Source of the DNA: Desulfobacterales bacterium
GTDB lineage: Bacteria; Desulfobacterota; Desulfobacteria; Desulfobacterales; C00003060
Assembly (NCBI GenBank): GCA_013375375.1
Contig: JABXJX010000005.1
Coordinates: forward strand, 1-51,730
DNA length: 51,730 nt
Direction: 5' to 3'
Below are positions 1-7,999 of this stretch, in pieces. The notes under the pieces are model-generated. The model saw only the letters and a list, made by a program, of their open reading frames with translations. It had not been told where the DNA came from and searched no databases. Each line of letters opens with the position of its first letter. Position 1 is the stretch's first letter. The translations under genes were made by a program, and so were the position numbers.

Positions 1-2
1 CT

Positions 3-1040
3 TTAATGCGCTCCATACCCTTGTGCATACCCCTTTCTGACGATCTTTGCAATCGATTCGATTTCGTCAATGAGCTTGTAGAATTTTTCAGGCTTAAGGG
101 ATTGAGCTCCGTCACAAAGGGCATGCTCCGGATCCGGATGGACCTCGATCAGCAGGCCGTCGGCCCCAACCGCGACAGCCGCCTTGGCCAGAGGGAGCAC
201 GAACTTCCACTGGCCGATAGCGTGGCTGGGATCAACAATGACCGGCAAGTGGGTTTTATCCTTGAGCACCGGCACCGCGCTGATATCAAGGGTGTTGCGC
301 ATGGCGGTTTCAAAGGTGCGAATCCCCCGTTCGCAGAGCATGACTTGATCGTTGCCGGACGCCAATATGTACTCCGCGGACATAAGCAGCTCTTCAAGGG
401 TGGTCATCATGCCCCTTTTTAAAAGAACCGGCTTTTTCGCAAGACCGACCTTTTTCAACAGGACAAAATTCTGGACGTTTCTGGCGCCCACTTGAAGCAC
501 GTCCGCATAACTTTCAACAAGTTCTACATCCGAGGAACTCATGACCTCGGTAACTATGGGAAGCCCCGTCTTTTCCCGGGTACGTGCCAAGATCTTCAAG
601 CCTTCTTCTCCCAACCCCTGAAAACTATACGGAGATGTCCTTGGCTTAAAGGCCCCCCCTCTCAGCATAGAAGCCCCGGCCTTCTTTACAACAAGGGCGG
701 CCTCCATGAGCTGCTCTTCGCTTTCCACGGCGCAGGGACCTGCCATGACCACGCATTTTGGCCCGCCTATCTCCACGTCACCCACCTTAATCACGGTGTT
801 CCCCTCTTTGGTCTCCCGGCTTGCAAGCTTGTAAGGGGCCAAGATCGGCACGACCTTGTCAACCCCCGGCATGGTCTCTACGTGTTTCAAAGCCACTTTC
901 CCCCTCTCATCCCCAACGGCTCCGATAATAGTCCTGTCTGTCCCTTTTGACACATGTGCCTTGTACCCTGCCGATTCTATCCGTTCGATCACGTTATCAA
1001 GCTCTTGTTGATCGGCCTTCCTCTTCATGACAATAATCAT
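3..1040 (-). CDS. aroF: 3-deoxy-7-phosphoheptulonate (DAHP) synthase
   Basis: This 345-residue protein catalyses the first step of the shikimate pathway: phosphoenolpyruvate plus erythrose-4-phosphate gives DAHP. Residues 1-70 form a ferredoxin-like N-terminal domain ([20 protein letters not shown]), typical of the AroF/AroA(I-beta) type, where it serves in feedback control. Residues from about 85 form the TIM-barrel catalytic domain, with [23 protein letters not shown] and the late motif [12 protein letters not shown]. Length is normal and the stop is inside the window. The start is chosen because AAGGAGG lies seven bases upstream. Expression is probably controlled by the attenuator directly upstream (leader peptide and two hairpins). 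Identification is firm; which aromatic amino acid inhibits the enzyme cannot be read from the sequence. Confidence 0.97.
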   Translation of the reverse strand: MIIVMKRKADQQELDNVIERIESAGYKAHVSKGTDRTIIGAVGDERGKVALKHVETMPGVDKVVPILAPYKLASRETKEGNTVIKVGDVEIGGPKCVVMAGPCAVESEEQLMEAALVVKKAGASMLRGGAFKPRTSPYSFQGLGEEGLKILARTREKTGLPIVTEVMSSSDVELVESYADVLQVGARNVQNFVLLKKVGLAKKPVLLKRGMMTTLEELLMSAEYILASGNDQVMLCERGIRTFETAMRNTLDISAVPVLKDKTHLPVIVDPSHAIGQWKFVLPLAKAAVAVGADGLLIEVHPDPEHALCDGAQSLKPEKFYKLIDEIESIAKIVRKGYAQGYGAH

Positions 1041-1065
1041 GGGTCAACCTCCTTCTCTTACAAAT

Positions 1066-1098
1066 AAAAAAGGCCGCGTGAGATCTGTCTTCGCGGCC
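1066..1098 (-). terminator. second leader hairpin of aroF
   Basis: Read on the minus strand, GGCCGCG (1098-1092) pairs with CGCGGCC (1078-1072), and six T follow (1071-1066). It lies between the main attenuator hairpin and the aroF ribosome binding site, so it would act as a second conditional or back-up terminator. Its 5' arm can also pair in part with the 3' arm of the first hairpin. Confidence 0.7.
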
Positions 1099-1112
1099 TG
1101 TTAGCAAAAAAC

Positions 1113-1150
1113 AAAAAAGCCGCGGACAGGTTATCCGGCCTGCCCGCGGC
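1113..1150 (-). terminator. attenuator terminator of aroF (region 3:4)
   Basis: On the minus strand GCCGCGGGCAGG (1150-1139) pairs with CCTGTCCGCGGC (1130-1119), giving a 12-bp stem with one G-U pair and an 8-nt loop. Six T follow at 1118-1113. It begins 26 nt after the leader-peptide stop codon, where a transcription attenuator is expected. Its 5' arm is also the partner of the antiterminator strand within the leader-peptide gene. Confidence 0.88.
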
Positions 1151-1269
1151 TTGGAGTTATTATTGTCTATTCTTTGCTAAAAAATCCTTCTGTCAAGCTG
1201 TGGGCAGACCCGTCCAAAATACCAATAATAATAGTAGTAAAAAAACAGCCCCGTCTCCGTATGTCTGCC
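1137..1269 (-). promoter_or_regulatory. alternative pairings of the aroF attenuator (regions 1, 2, 3)
   Basis: Region 1, GGCAGAC (1269-1263, leader codons 4-6), is complementary over 7 bp to region 2, GTCTGCC (1209-1203, codons 24-26). The ten aromatic codons lie in the loop between them. Region 2 extended, GGTCTGCCC (1210-1202), also pairs over 9 bp, with one G-U, with region 3, GGGCAGGCC (1145-1137). Region 3 overlaps the 5' arm of the terminator. The 1:2, 2:3 and 3:4 helices are therefore mutually exclusive in the classic attenuation order. The pairings are visible in the sequence; the regulatory behaviour is inferred. Confidence 0.85.
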
Positions 1270-1278
1270 ATTCTCCAT
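1177..1278 (-). CDS. aromatic-amino-acid leader peptide of aroF (33 aa)
   Basis: The short reading frame starts at ATG 1278-1276 and stops at TAG 1179-1177. Residues 12-21 read FFYYYYYWYF, ten aromatic residues in a row. GGAG lies seven bases before the ATG, so initiation is well supported. The gene sits between a promoter-like sequence and two tandem terminator hairpins ahead of DAHP synthase. Ribosome stalling in the run when charged tRNA-Phe, -Tyr or -Trp is scarce would leave region 2 free to form the antiterminator. Reaching the stop codon would cover region 2 and let the terminator form. The mix of Phe, Tyr and Trp codons suggests sensing of all three end products. A chance run of this kind in exactly this place is very unlikely. 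Confidence 0.88.
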   Translation of the reverse strand: MENGRHTETGLFFYYYYYWYFGRVCPQLDRRIF

Positions 1279-1308
1279 GTTTTTTCTCCATGCCACAGTT
1301 TGAATTAA

Positions 1309-1339
1309 ATTAAATGCCATATTTTACCCGTAGTGTCAA
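1309..1339 (-). promoter_or_regulatory. aroF: probable aroF leader promoter
   Basis: On the minus strand TTGACA (1339-1334) is followed by a weak -10, either CATTTA (17-nt spacer) or TTTAAT (1314-1309, 19-nt spacer). It lies about 30 nt upstream of the leader-peptide start, as an attenuator-controlled operon requires. Confidence 0.55.
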
Positions 1340-1373
1340 GCAAAAAGGGTTAATCTGTCACGATTTTTTGGAA

Positions 1374-1400
1374 TTGACTGTACAGCCCTTTTCCTATAAT
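1374..1400 (+). promoter_or_regulatory. probable hxlB-hxlA promoter
   Basis: TTGACT (1374-1379) and a consensus TATAAT (1395-1400) are separated by 15 nt. They lie 26 nt before the hxlB start and diverge from the aroF promoter. Confidence 0.5.
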
Positions 1401-1425
1401 CTCACATTCGCTATAGGATAATCAA

Positions 1426-1982
1426 ATGAATCCTCAAACCCTTATTAAATCCATTTTGGACGAAAACCGAAAGCTCCTGGCAATGGTCTCAAAGGAGGAA
1501 GTTGATCATCTAATCGAAGGGCTGGACAAGGCAGACAGGATCTTTTGTGCCGCCCAAGGGAGATCGGGATATATCCTGCGTTCTTTTTGCATGCGGCTAA
1601 TGCAACTCGGATATCCGTCCTTCTTTGTTGGTGAAACCATAACCCCCGGGATCGGCAAAAGAGACATGCTCATTGTGCTTTCCGGTTCCGGACAAACCAT
1701 TTTAACACAAGAATGGGTCAGGGTAGCCCAACAGCAGGGGGCAACGACTGTTGGCGTAATAGGGATCGAGGATTCACCAATCGGGGTGTCCTCGATTACA
1801 GTCTCTGCCTTGCAGCAGGATCAAAGGCGGAATTTTCCAATGGGTCTAACTGCATCCAGCCACCTGGGTCTTTGTTTGAGCAGGCGGCCTTTGTCTTACT
1901 TGAATCAATCGTACTGGCATTATACCAGAGGCAGGGAAGTGACCCTCAAACAATACTGGACCGACACGCAAATTTAGGGTAG
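1426..1982 (+). pseudogene. hxlB: 6-phospho-3-hexuloisomerase, frameshifted
   Basis: The SIS-domain isomerase HxlB (PHI) converts D-arabino-3-hexulose-6-phosphate to fructose-6-phosphate, partnering the hxlA product encoded next. The frame from ATG 1426 carries the N-terminal two thirds, including the SIS motifs AAQGRSGYILRSF and LSGSGQT. From about position 1785 homology continues in a different frame, which gives the typical C-terminus IQPPGSLFEQAAFVLLES and DRHANLG and stops with TAG at 1980-1982. A G4 run near 1782-1787 lies at the transition; one extra G would restore a full-length protein of about 185 residues. The first frame alone ends at 1977 with an unrelated tail. It could be a real inactivating deletion, a homopolymer sequencing error or, less likely, programmed frameshifting. 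AGGA lies upstream of the start. Confidence 0.82.
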
Positions 1983-2047
1983 CTTTTTGTTGGTAACCCT
2001 GTAATCACTGTAATAAAAGCTAAAAAATCTTGGAACTCCTGTAAATA

Positions 2048-3334
2048 ATGAAACCTGTTCTACAATTAGCACTCGATTTTGTTGACCTAAAACGAGCCAT
2101 AAAGAGTGCACAGGCGGGGGTAGCCGGCGGTGCGGATTGGCTTGAGGTCGGAACCCCTCTGATCAAGAGCGAGGGGCTCCAGGCTGTTCGGGAACTAAGG
2201 AGCTTGTTTCCACACATGACCCTTGTTGCCGACATGAAGATTATGGATGCGGGCCGTATCGAGGTTGAGACCGCTGCCAAGGCCGGGGCCAATATAGTGG
2301 ATGTACTTGGTGCTGCAAGCGATGCCACGATTCGCGAGTGCGTACAGGCCGGGAAAAACTACGGGGCGAAGATCGTAGTGGACCTGATCGCTGTCAAGGA
2401 CCCTGTATCTCGGGCCAAACAGGTTGAAGAATATGGGGTGGATTGTATCACGGTACATTGTTCCATAGATGAACAAATGGAGGGAAAAGATCCCTTTAAA
2501 ACACTGCGCAGTGTGTCAGAGGCTGTCTCCCTGCCCGTGGGGGTGGCCGGGGGGATTAACTCTGAAACAGCGTTACACGCACTCGAAGCAGGGGCATCCA
2601 TCGTTATTGTGGGCGGAGCGATTACCAAAGCGGTTGACCCCACGGAGGCGGCCCATGACATCAAGAAGGCCATGGAGGAAAGGATCGCCATCCCTACCAA
2701 GCTCTTTAAAAGGGGCTCTGAGACAGAGATTCGAGACGTCCTTGAACGGGTTTCCGCGGCAAACCTGTCAGATGCCCTGCACAGGGGGGGTGTTCTGGAG
2801 GGGATACGCCCTTTGTTTCAAGGGATCAAGATGGCAGGCCGTGCAATAACAGTCAGGACCTATCCGGGCGACTGGGCCAAGCCTGTTGAAGCGATTGATA
2901 TTGCTGAAAAGGGGGATGTGATCGTGGTTGATGCAGGCGGGGTTGGCCCGGCTATCTGGGGAGAGTTAGCCACACATTCTGCTCTGCAGAAAGGGGTGGC
3001 AGGGGTAGTCATAGACGGAGCCGTCCGCGATACCTACGATATTGCCAAGATGAGATTCCCCGTTTTTACGAGATTGATCATGCCCAACGCCGGCGAGCCA
3101 AAGGGTTTTGGAGAGATAGGTGTCCCAATAACGGTGGGCAACAGGAAGGTAGAAAATGGCGACTGGATTCTGGGGGACGATGACGGAGTCGTGGTACTGC
3201 CAAGGTCAATGGCTACTGAATATGCCAACCGCAGCATGGACGTGTTAGAAAGAGAGAACCGAATCCGTGAAGAAATCAAGGAGGGGAGCACCCTCAGTAA
3301 GGTAACAGAACTTCTACGATGGGAGAAAAAATAA
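2048..3334 (+). CDS. hxlA: bifunctional 3-hexulose-6-phosphate synthase / RraA-like protein
   Basis: Residues 1-210 are an OMP-decarboxylase-fold hexulose-6-phosphate synthase (LQLALDFVDLKRA, VADMKIMDAG, ITVHCSIDEQM, VAGGINSETA). It condenses formaldehyde with ribulose-5-phosphate, or in reverse supplies ribulose-5-phosphate. Residues 225-428 are an RraA/HMG-aldolase-like domain (VDAGGVGPAIWGELA, DGAVRDT, LGDDDGVVVLP). In this superfamily the domain is either an aldolase/decarboxylase or a protein-binding regulator; the family name 'ribonuclease regulator' need not apply here. The same fusion is known in other prokaryotes, mainly archaea. The gene follows hxlB, forming a RuMP module that may provide pentose phosphates or remove formaldehyde. 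No strong ribosome binding site is seen before ATG 2048. Confidence 0.92.
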   Translation: MKPVLQLALDFVDLKRAIKSAQAGVAGGADWLEVGTPLIKSEGLQAVRELRSLFPHMTLVADMKIMDAGRIEVETAAKAGANIVDVLGAASDATIRECVQAGKNYGAKIVVDLIAVKDPVSRAKQVEEYGVDCITVHCSIDEQMEGKDPFKTLRSVSEAVSLPVGVAGGINSETALHALEAGASIVIVGGAITKAVDPTEAAHDIKKAMEERIAIPTKLFKRGSETEIRDVLERVSAANLSDALHRGGVLEGIRPLFQGIKMAGRAITVRTYPGDWAKPVEAIDIAEKGDVIVVDAGGVGPAIWGELATHSALQKGVAGVVIDGAVRDTYDIAKMRFPVFTRLIMPNAGEPKGFGEIGVPITVGNRKVENGDWILGDDDGVVVLPRSMATEYANRSMDVLERENRIREEIKEGSTLSKVTELLRWEKK

Positions 3335-3624
3335 ATAGACCAATGGAAAGAAGAAGAGAACAGAGATACAAAATTAATGCTGAAGCTGAAGTAAGGTATG
3401 ATAATAACACCATTAATGCCAAAGCCCTTGAAATTAGCAAACATGGGATTAAAATAGAATCTGCAGATTTCATTGAACCGGGGACTAAAGTCGAGGCCGT
3501 GCTCTTTCTCAAAGAACCGGAAAGAATCTCAGGGGAAGTCAAGTGGGTAGTTGCCGAACAAGGGCAAGAAAAGGTAAGCTACAAAATAGGTATAGGATTT
3601 ATAGCAAATAGCATATCATCATAA
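3319..3624 (+). CDS. PilZ-domain protein
   Basis: The 101-residue product resembles a single PilZ domain, the family that binds cyclic di-GMP. The arginine-rich N-terminal box reads MERRREQRYKI. The second motif (D/N-x-S-x-x-G) appears as EISKHG, with Glu at the Asp/Asn position. A beta-rich remainder ends in YKIGIGFI. It overlaps the 3' end of hxlA by 16 nt, so it is probably co-transcribed with it, though no functional link is evident. The internal ATG at 3343 is an alternative start, because neither has a clear ribosome binding site. Domain call is good; c-di-GMP binding is uncertain because of the Glu. Confidence 0.8.
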   Translation: MGEKINRPMERRREQRYKINAEAEVRYDNNTINAKALEISKHGIKIESADFIEPGTKVEAVLFLKEPERISGEVKWVVAEQGQEKVSYKIGIGFIANSISS

Positions 3625-3682
3625 GACTTGAGTTCTTCGACAAGCCACCTCTTAGAGAAAGTAACGTTCATACAAGCTTATA

Positions 3683-4315
3683 CTATAGAGATATCTCGTC
3701 TCTTTTTTTTCGTCTAAGTCTATGGGCTTTTTCCCTGGCAGTCCTGACCACTCCCAAAACCAAGAAATAGCCTGCTGCGCCTACGATTATGCCGGTGACG
3801 GTGCCACCCACCAATAGGGAGAGGAATACGCTCTTGCCGGAATACCACAACGTTTCCCACGAAGGGCTTGAAAAGAACGAGGTCTTTAGTGGATAACCGA
3901 GCAGCTTTGCCCCTGCCATATAATTGAATCCATAAATAAAAGGTGCGGTGACTGGATTGGTGAGCCACACGGTTGCTGCAGCTGTCACCTTGCTGATCTT
4001 GAAGAAGGCTGCAATCGGGACAGCTATGATGGTTTGGATGCCCATAGTCGGACTCATCGCCACAAAGAAGCCTGCCGCGGCCCCCCAAGCAATCTGCTCG
4101 GGACTCCCGTGAAGGCGGATGAAGCGATCATAAAAATATCGAGCAAACCTCCTGATGCGGCCACCAGCAGGGTTTGGCAGTTCCGACATCCGTTCAATAG
4201 GATGGTCTCGTTTTTCCTCAGGCATTTTGTCTAAGATTCTCTGCGTCTTTGCCGGCGCTAACGAGGGCTCAGCCCCTGCCGGTCTGTTATGGGAATTATG
4301 GGGGGTGGGCAGCAT
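3683..4315 (-). CDS. DUF2062 membrane protein
   Basis: The 210-residue product has a hydrophilic N-terminus of about 55 residues and then a DUF2062 domain: RLHGSPEQIAWGAAAGFFVA, MSPTMGIQTI and TVWLTNPVTAPFIYGF. Two or three membrane segments lie at about residues 75-112 and 160-195, and the C-terminus is basic (RLRRKKRDE). The family's function is unknown; members lie in the inner membrane, often near cell-envelope genes. AGGAAG lies eight bases before the chosen start. Later ATG codons (residues 31 and 43) are possible starts. It is convergent with the PilZ gene and divergent from glnA. Confidence 0.85.
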   Translation of the reverse strand: MLPTPHNSHNRPAGAEPSLAPAKTQRILDKMPEEKRDHPIERMSELPNPAGGRIRRFARYFYDRFIRLHGSPEQIAWGAAAGFFVAMSPTMGIQTIIAVPIAAFFKISKVTAAATVWLTNPVTAPFIYGFNYMAGAKLLGYPLKTSFFSSPSWETLWYSGKSVFLSLLVGGTVTGIIVGAAGYFLVLGVVRTAREKAHRLRRKKRDEISL

Positions 4316-4504
4316 GAATCATCTTCCTATCCAAATTCCGTCCGAAAAACAAGGGAAATAGTCTTCTGCTATCAATATATTTATATTTATAAGCTTCAGT
4401 ACTCAACAGGCCTTGCCCAAACAGCCGTGCGCCCGGTATAAGGATAACCCTCAAAAAGGTACCTTTTGGGGGCCAGGTCAAATCTCATGGAAAATAGATC
4501 CCTC

Positions 4505-4534
4505 TTGACATCTGAAAACATACCTGCATTATTT
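4505..4534 (+). promoter_or_regulatory. glnA: probable glnA promoter
   Basis: TTGACA (4505-4510), an 18-nt spacer and TTATTT (4529-4534) lie about 80 nt upstream of glnA. No sigma-54 signature (GG-N10-GC) was found in the same region. The rest of 4316-4614 holds no gene that I can see. Confidence 0.45.
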
Positions 4535-4614
4535 AATAAGTGAAAAGAAGTTTTTGAAGGCCCTTGAAGAAAGAAGCATGTTCTGGAGGATACCGCTGAA
4601 AGGAGGACTCGGAA

Positions 4615-5943
4615 ATGATTTGTGCGACTGATAAAGACGTCTTGAAGATTGTTAAAGATAAGAAAGTCAGCTTCATTCAGTTCTGGTTTACCGATGTCTT
4701 GGGCATGTTAAAAAGTTTTGCCGTCATGCCCTCTGAGCTGGAGGAAGGATTAACAGAAGGAATGGGTTTTGACGGCTCTTCCATTGAAGGGTTTGCCAGG
4801 ATAGAAGAAAGCGACATGATCGCGAAGCCCGATCCCGCCACCTTTCAGTTCCTGCCGTGGAGGCACGGAGATAGGCCCGTAGTCAGGATGTTTTGTGATA
4901 TCCTCCAGCCTGACGGCACTCCTTACGAGGGAGATCCCCGATATGTGTTAAAACGAGTTTTGGCCAGGGCTGCAGACAAGGGCTATACCTTTTATGTGGG
5001 GCCGGAGCTTGAATATTTTTACTTTGAAAGTGACGAGGCCCCAAAGATCATCGATAAGGGGGGGTATTTTGACACCCGGCCTTTGGATATGGGCGGCGAC
5101 TTGAGAAGGGAGACAATCTTTGCCCTTCAGGACATGGGGGTTCAGGTAGAATACAGCCACCATGAGGTTGCGCCGAGCCAGCATGAGATCGACATGCGGT
5201 ATGATGAAGGGTTGAAGATGGCCGACAAGACCATGACCCTCAGGATTATGGTCAAGGAGATCGCCAGGCAGCATGGGGCCTATGCCACCTTCATGCCCAA
5301 GCCGATCTTTGGTGAAAACGGCAGCGGCATGCACACCCATCAGTCACTCTTCAAAGGGGAGGGGAATGCATTTTTCGACGTCAAGGATCGTTACCACCTG
5401 TCTGGTATCGGTAAGTCTTACATAGCAGGGATCTTGCGGCATGCCCGCGAGATGGCGGCGATCACCAATCAGTGGGTCAACTCCTACAAACGCCTTGTGC
5501 CTGGTTACGAGGCACCGGTCTATGTCTCGTGGGCAAGGCGCAACCGTTCGGCCATGGTTCGTGTGCCCATGTACAAACCGGGCAAGGAAAAAGCCACGCG
5601 TATCGAGTTCCGCTCGCCGGATCCTGGCTGCAATCCGTATCTGGCCTTTGCGGTGATGCTGGCGGCCGGGTTGAAAGGGATTGAGGAAAATTATCCGCTG
5701 CCCGACCCTGTGGAAGAGGACATATACGAGATGGACGAGGCGGCGCGAAAACGTGCCGGCATTGACTCGCTGCCCGGCAACCTTTTTGAAGCGATTCAAG
5801 AAGTTGAGAAGAGTGAGTTGGTGCGCGAAACCCTGGGAGATCACATCTTCAATAAGGTTATTGAAAACAAAAAGATCGAGTGGGGGTGCTACCGGACCCA
5901 CGTGAGCAAGTATGAGATTGAAAAGTACCTTCCGATTATGTAG
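4615..5943 (+). CDS. glnA: glutamine synthetase, type I-alpha
   Basis: The enzyme makes glutamine from glutamate, ammonia and ATP. At 442 residues it has the GSI-alpha length. The motifs are complete: FDGSSIEGFARIEESDM, GPELEYF, the ATP-binding KPIFGENGSGMHTHQS and the late EFRSPDPGCNPYLAFA. The segment SIEGFARIEESD, with Arg62, is the alpha-type form. In Bacillus, Arg62 takes part in glutamine feedback inhibition. The beta-type adenylylation loop is not apparent, so control by feedback rather than GlnE is expected. An optimal AAAGGAGG precedes the ATG. Together with the ANTAR regulator and gltB-like gene downstream it points to local clustering of nitrogen assimilation. Confidence 0.97.
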   Translation: MICATDKDVLKIVKDKKVSFIQFWFTDVLGMLKSFAVMPSELEEGLTEGMGFDGSSIEGFARIEESDMIAKPDPATFQFLPWRHGDRPVVRMFCDILQPDGTPYEGDPRYVLKRVLARAADKGYTFYVGPELEYFYFESDEAPKIIDKGGYFDTRPLDMGGDLRRETIFALQDMGVQVEYSHHEVAPSQHEIDMRYDEGLKMADKTMTLRIMVKEIARQHGAYATFMPKPIFGENGSGMHTHQSLFKGEGNAFFDVKDRYHLSGIGKSYIAGILRHAREMAAITNQWVNSYKRLVPGYEAPVYVSWARRNRSAMVRVPMYKPGKEKATRIEFRSPDPGCNPYLAFAVMLAAGLKGIEENYPLPDPVEEDIYEMDEAARKRAGIDSLPGNLFEAIQEVEKSELVRETLGDHIFNKVIENKKIEWGCYRTHVSKYEIEKYLPIM

Positions 5944-5961
5944 TAAGTACGAATAGAATAA

Positions 5962-5996
5962 ATTAGCCGCAGACCCACACAGACTGACGCTGATAC
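5962..5996 (+). repeat. GCAGAC-type dispersed repeat flanking copy 1
   Basis: The sequence TTAGCCGCAGACCCACACAG, followed by ACTGACGCTGAT, recurs in inverted and diverged form at about 6307-6345 on the other side of element copy 1. A third form, GGCCGCAGATTCACGCAGAC, lies at 32208-32227. The function is unknown. Confidence 0.4.
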
Positions 5997-6032
5997 TTTG
6001 TTCAACCGACCCCGGTTAAATGCGAAACCTAT

Positions 6033-6291
6033 TTACTAAGCACATTAACTACCCGACATCATAGATAGGGGCACAATGATGTCTTTTCTGGAGTGACTGG
6101 CGTTAGGGCGCCGTGTTTTTGTGACTTATCTGTGGGGGAGACCGCAGCTCCCGCTTGCGGGAGAATGCGGAGGGGGCAAGGAATGCCCCCTCAGATAAGT
6201 TACAAAAAACACCAGCTCGAGAGACTCGAAACGAAAGAAAAGACATCATGAGCCCAAACCAATGTCGAGTAGGAAGGTTTCTCATTAGTAA
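6033..6291 (+). repeat. nested palindromic element, copy 1 (large form)
   Basis: This 259-bp element has TTACTAA at one end and TTAGTAA at the other. Inside is an imperfect inverted repeat with TACCCGACAT / ATGTCGAGTA and ATGATGTCTTTTCT / AGAAAAGACATCAT. An inner 96-bp palindromic insert lies at 6115-6210 with ends GTTTTTGTGACTTATCTG and its near-complement, centred on the hairpin CTCCCGCTTGCGGGAG. It fills most of the 427-nt gap between glnA and nadE. No protein is encoded; short frames through it are by-products. Confidence 0.92.
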
Positions 6292-6370
6292 CTGGGGCTG
6301 ACCGACTGTTTATCTGTGTTAGTCTGCATGTGTTTGTGGCTAAAAGAAAACTTTCCATTGTAATATTGCT

Positions 6371-7999
6371 ATGAAAATTGCCTTAGCTCAAATTAATCCT
6401 ACCATCGGCGATTTTGAACACAACACCGAAAAGATGACGGCCTCCATAGAAAAGGCTGTTAATCATTCCTGTGATCTTATTGTTTTTTCGGAACTCGTTA
6501 TCTGTGGCTACCCGGCCGGTGAACTTCTGAATAAGAAAGACTTTGTGGCCGCGAACCTGAACCATCTGCGCAAAATGATCGACTCTACAAAGGGAATCGG
6601 GGTGATATGCGGCTTTGTAGACAAAAATACAGATCAGCAACTGTACAATTCGGCTCTCCTCTTTGATAAAGGAGAAATCCTCCATCAGGTCTACAAAAGG
6701 GTGCTTCCCGCTTGTGGAATCTTTGATGAGAGAAGGTATTTTGAACGAGGTACAGAGTGGTCGTCGTTTTCCTATAAGGGTCGCAAAATAGGACTGACCA
6801 TCTGTGAGGACATCTGGGATGATAAAGGCTTTTTTTCAAGGAGGCATGACCCTGTCGACCAGGCAGCGCGTATGGCCAAAGAAGGGGCCGACCTAATCAT
6901 AAATATCTCGGCCTCTCCTTACTATGCCGGCAAGAGAGAGCTGAAGCTGGGCGTCCTTGGTAATATTGCCAAAAAATACAAGGTCCCCCTCCTGTATGTC
7001 AATCAGGTTGGTGGCAACGACAGTGTGCTTTTCGACGGCATGAGTATGGCCTTTGATTCAACAGGCCGAGTGGCGGCCAGGGCCCGTGAGTTTGAACAGG
7101 ACATGATTGTATTTGATACAGATATTGAAAAAGGTGACATCCATCCAATCACGGAAACCAGCGCCGAGTCCATGCTCAATGCCCTGATCATGGGTACACG
7201 CGACTATGCTCACAAGTGTGGTTTCAAGAAGGCCTTGGTGGGGATCAGCGGGGGTATAGACTCGGCACTCACGGCCTGCATTGCCGTAAAGGCCCTTGGC
7301 AAGGAAAACGTACTGGGGGTCTTTATGCCCTCACAGTACACATCTCAACAAAGCCGCAAGGATGCAAAAACACTGGCGGGAAACCTTCAAATTGAGTTGC
7401 TTCATATACCTATCGAACCTCTGTTCAATCAATTCCTGCAATCCCTTTCCCCTGTCTGCGGAGAGACCTCGCACGGTCTGACGGAACAAAATATTCAGGC
7501 ACGTGTTCGGGCGACCCTGCTGATGGCCCTTTCGAACAAATTCGGCCATCTGGTGCTATCGACCGGAAACAAGTCCGAATCAACGGTCGGCTATTGTACA
7601 TTATACGGTGACATGGCTGGAGGGCTGGCAGTAATCTCGGACGTTCCCAAGATGATGGTCTATGAACTCGCCCGCCTCATCAACAAGGATGGAGAGACCA
7701 TTCCAGCAGAAATTCTTCAAAAGCCCCCTTCCGCAGAACTCAAGCCGGGTCAGAAGGACCAGGATGATCTCCCGCCTTATGAGATCCTGGATAGTATATT
7801 AAGGGCATATATTGAAGAGAATAAAGACCCGGAGGAAATCACCGGTATGGGCTTTGACCCATCAACAGTCAGAGACGTTATCCACCGCGTTGATCGCAAT
7901 GAATACAAGCGACATCAGGCGCCCCCTGGGTTAAAGGTCACCACAAAGTCGTTCGGCTACGGAAGAAGATATCCGATTGCAAGGAAGTCCTGGGCATAA
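6371..7999 (+). CDS. nadE: NAD+ synthase, glutamine-hydrolysing
   Basis: The enzyme converts deamido-NAD to NAD using glutamine nitrogen and ATP. Residues 1-265 are a nitrilase-type glutaminase with the Glu in FSELVICGYP, the Lys in YKRVLPACGIFDE and the nucleophile Cys in LTICEDIWDD. Residues 275-542 are the synthetase domain with the ATP pyrophosphatase loop GISGGIDSAL, then STGNKSE and YGDMAGG. The length of 542 residues is normal. No clear ribosome binding site precedes ATG 6371; element copy 1 ends 79 nt upstream. It may use glutamine supplied by the neighbouring glnA. Confidence 0.96.
   Translation: MKIALAQINPTIGDFEHNTEKMTASIEKAVNHSCDLIVFSELVICGYPAGELLNKKDFVAANLNHLRKMIDSTKGIGVICGFVDKNTDQQLYNSALLFDKGEILHQVYKRVLPACGIFDERRYFERGTEWSSFSYKGRKIGLTICEDIWDDKGFFSRRHDPVDQAARMAKEGADLIINISASPYYAGKRELKLGVLGNIAKKYKVPLLYVNQVGGNDSVLFDGMSMAFDSTGRVAARAREFEQDMIVFDTDIEKGDIHPITETSAESMLNALIMGTRDYAHKCGFKKALVGISGGIDSALTACIAVKALGKENVLGVFMPSQYTSQQSRKDAKTLAGNLQIELLHIPIEPLFNQFLQSLSPVCGETSHGLTEQNIQARVRATLLMALSNKFGHLVLSTGNKSESTVGYCTLYGDMAGGLAVISDVPKMMVYELARLINKDGETIPAEILQKPPSAELKPGQKDQDDLPPYEILDSILRAYIEENKDPEEITGMGFDPSTVRDVIHRVDRNEYKRHQAPPGLKVTTKSFGYGRRYPIARKSWA

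Noticed and set aside
4451-4475. Shared CAGGTCAAATCTC at about 4456 and at 51664
   Set aside because: Only 13 bases match and no wider similarity or structure was found; it may be chance.
4316-4614. Sigma-54 promoter for glnA
   Set aside because: No GG-N10-GC element in the region; a sigma-70-like TTGACA is a better candidate.
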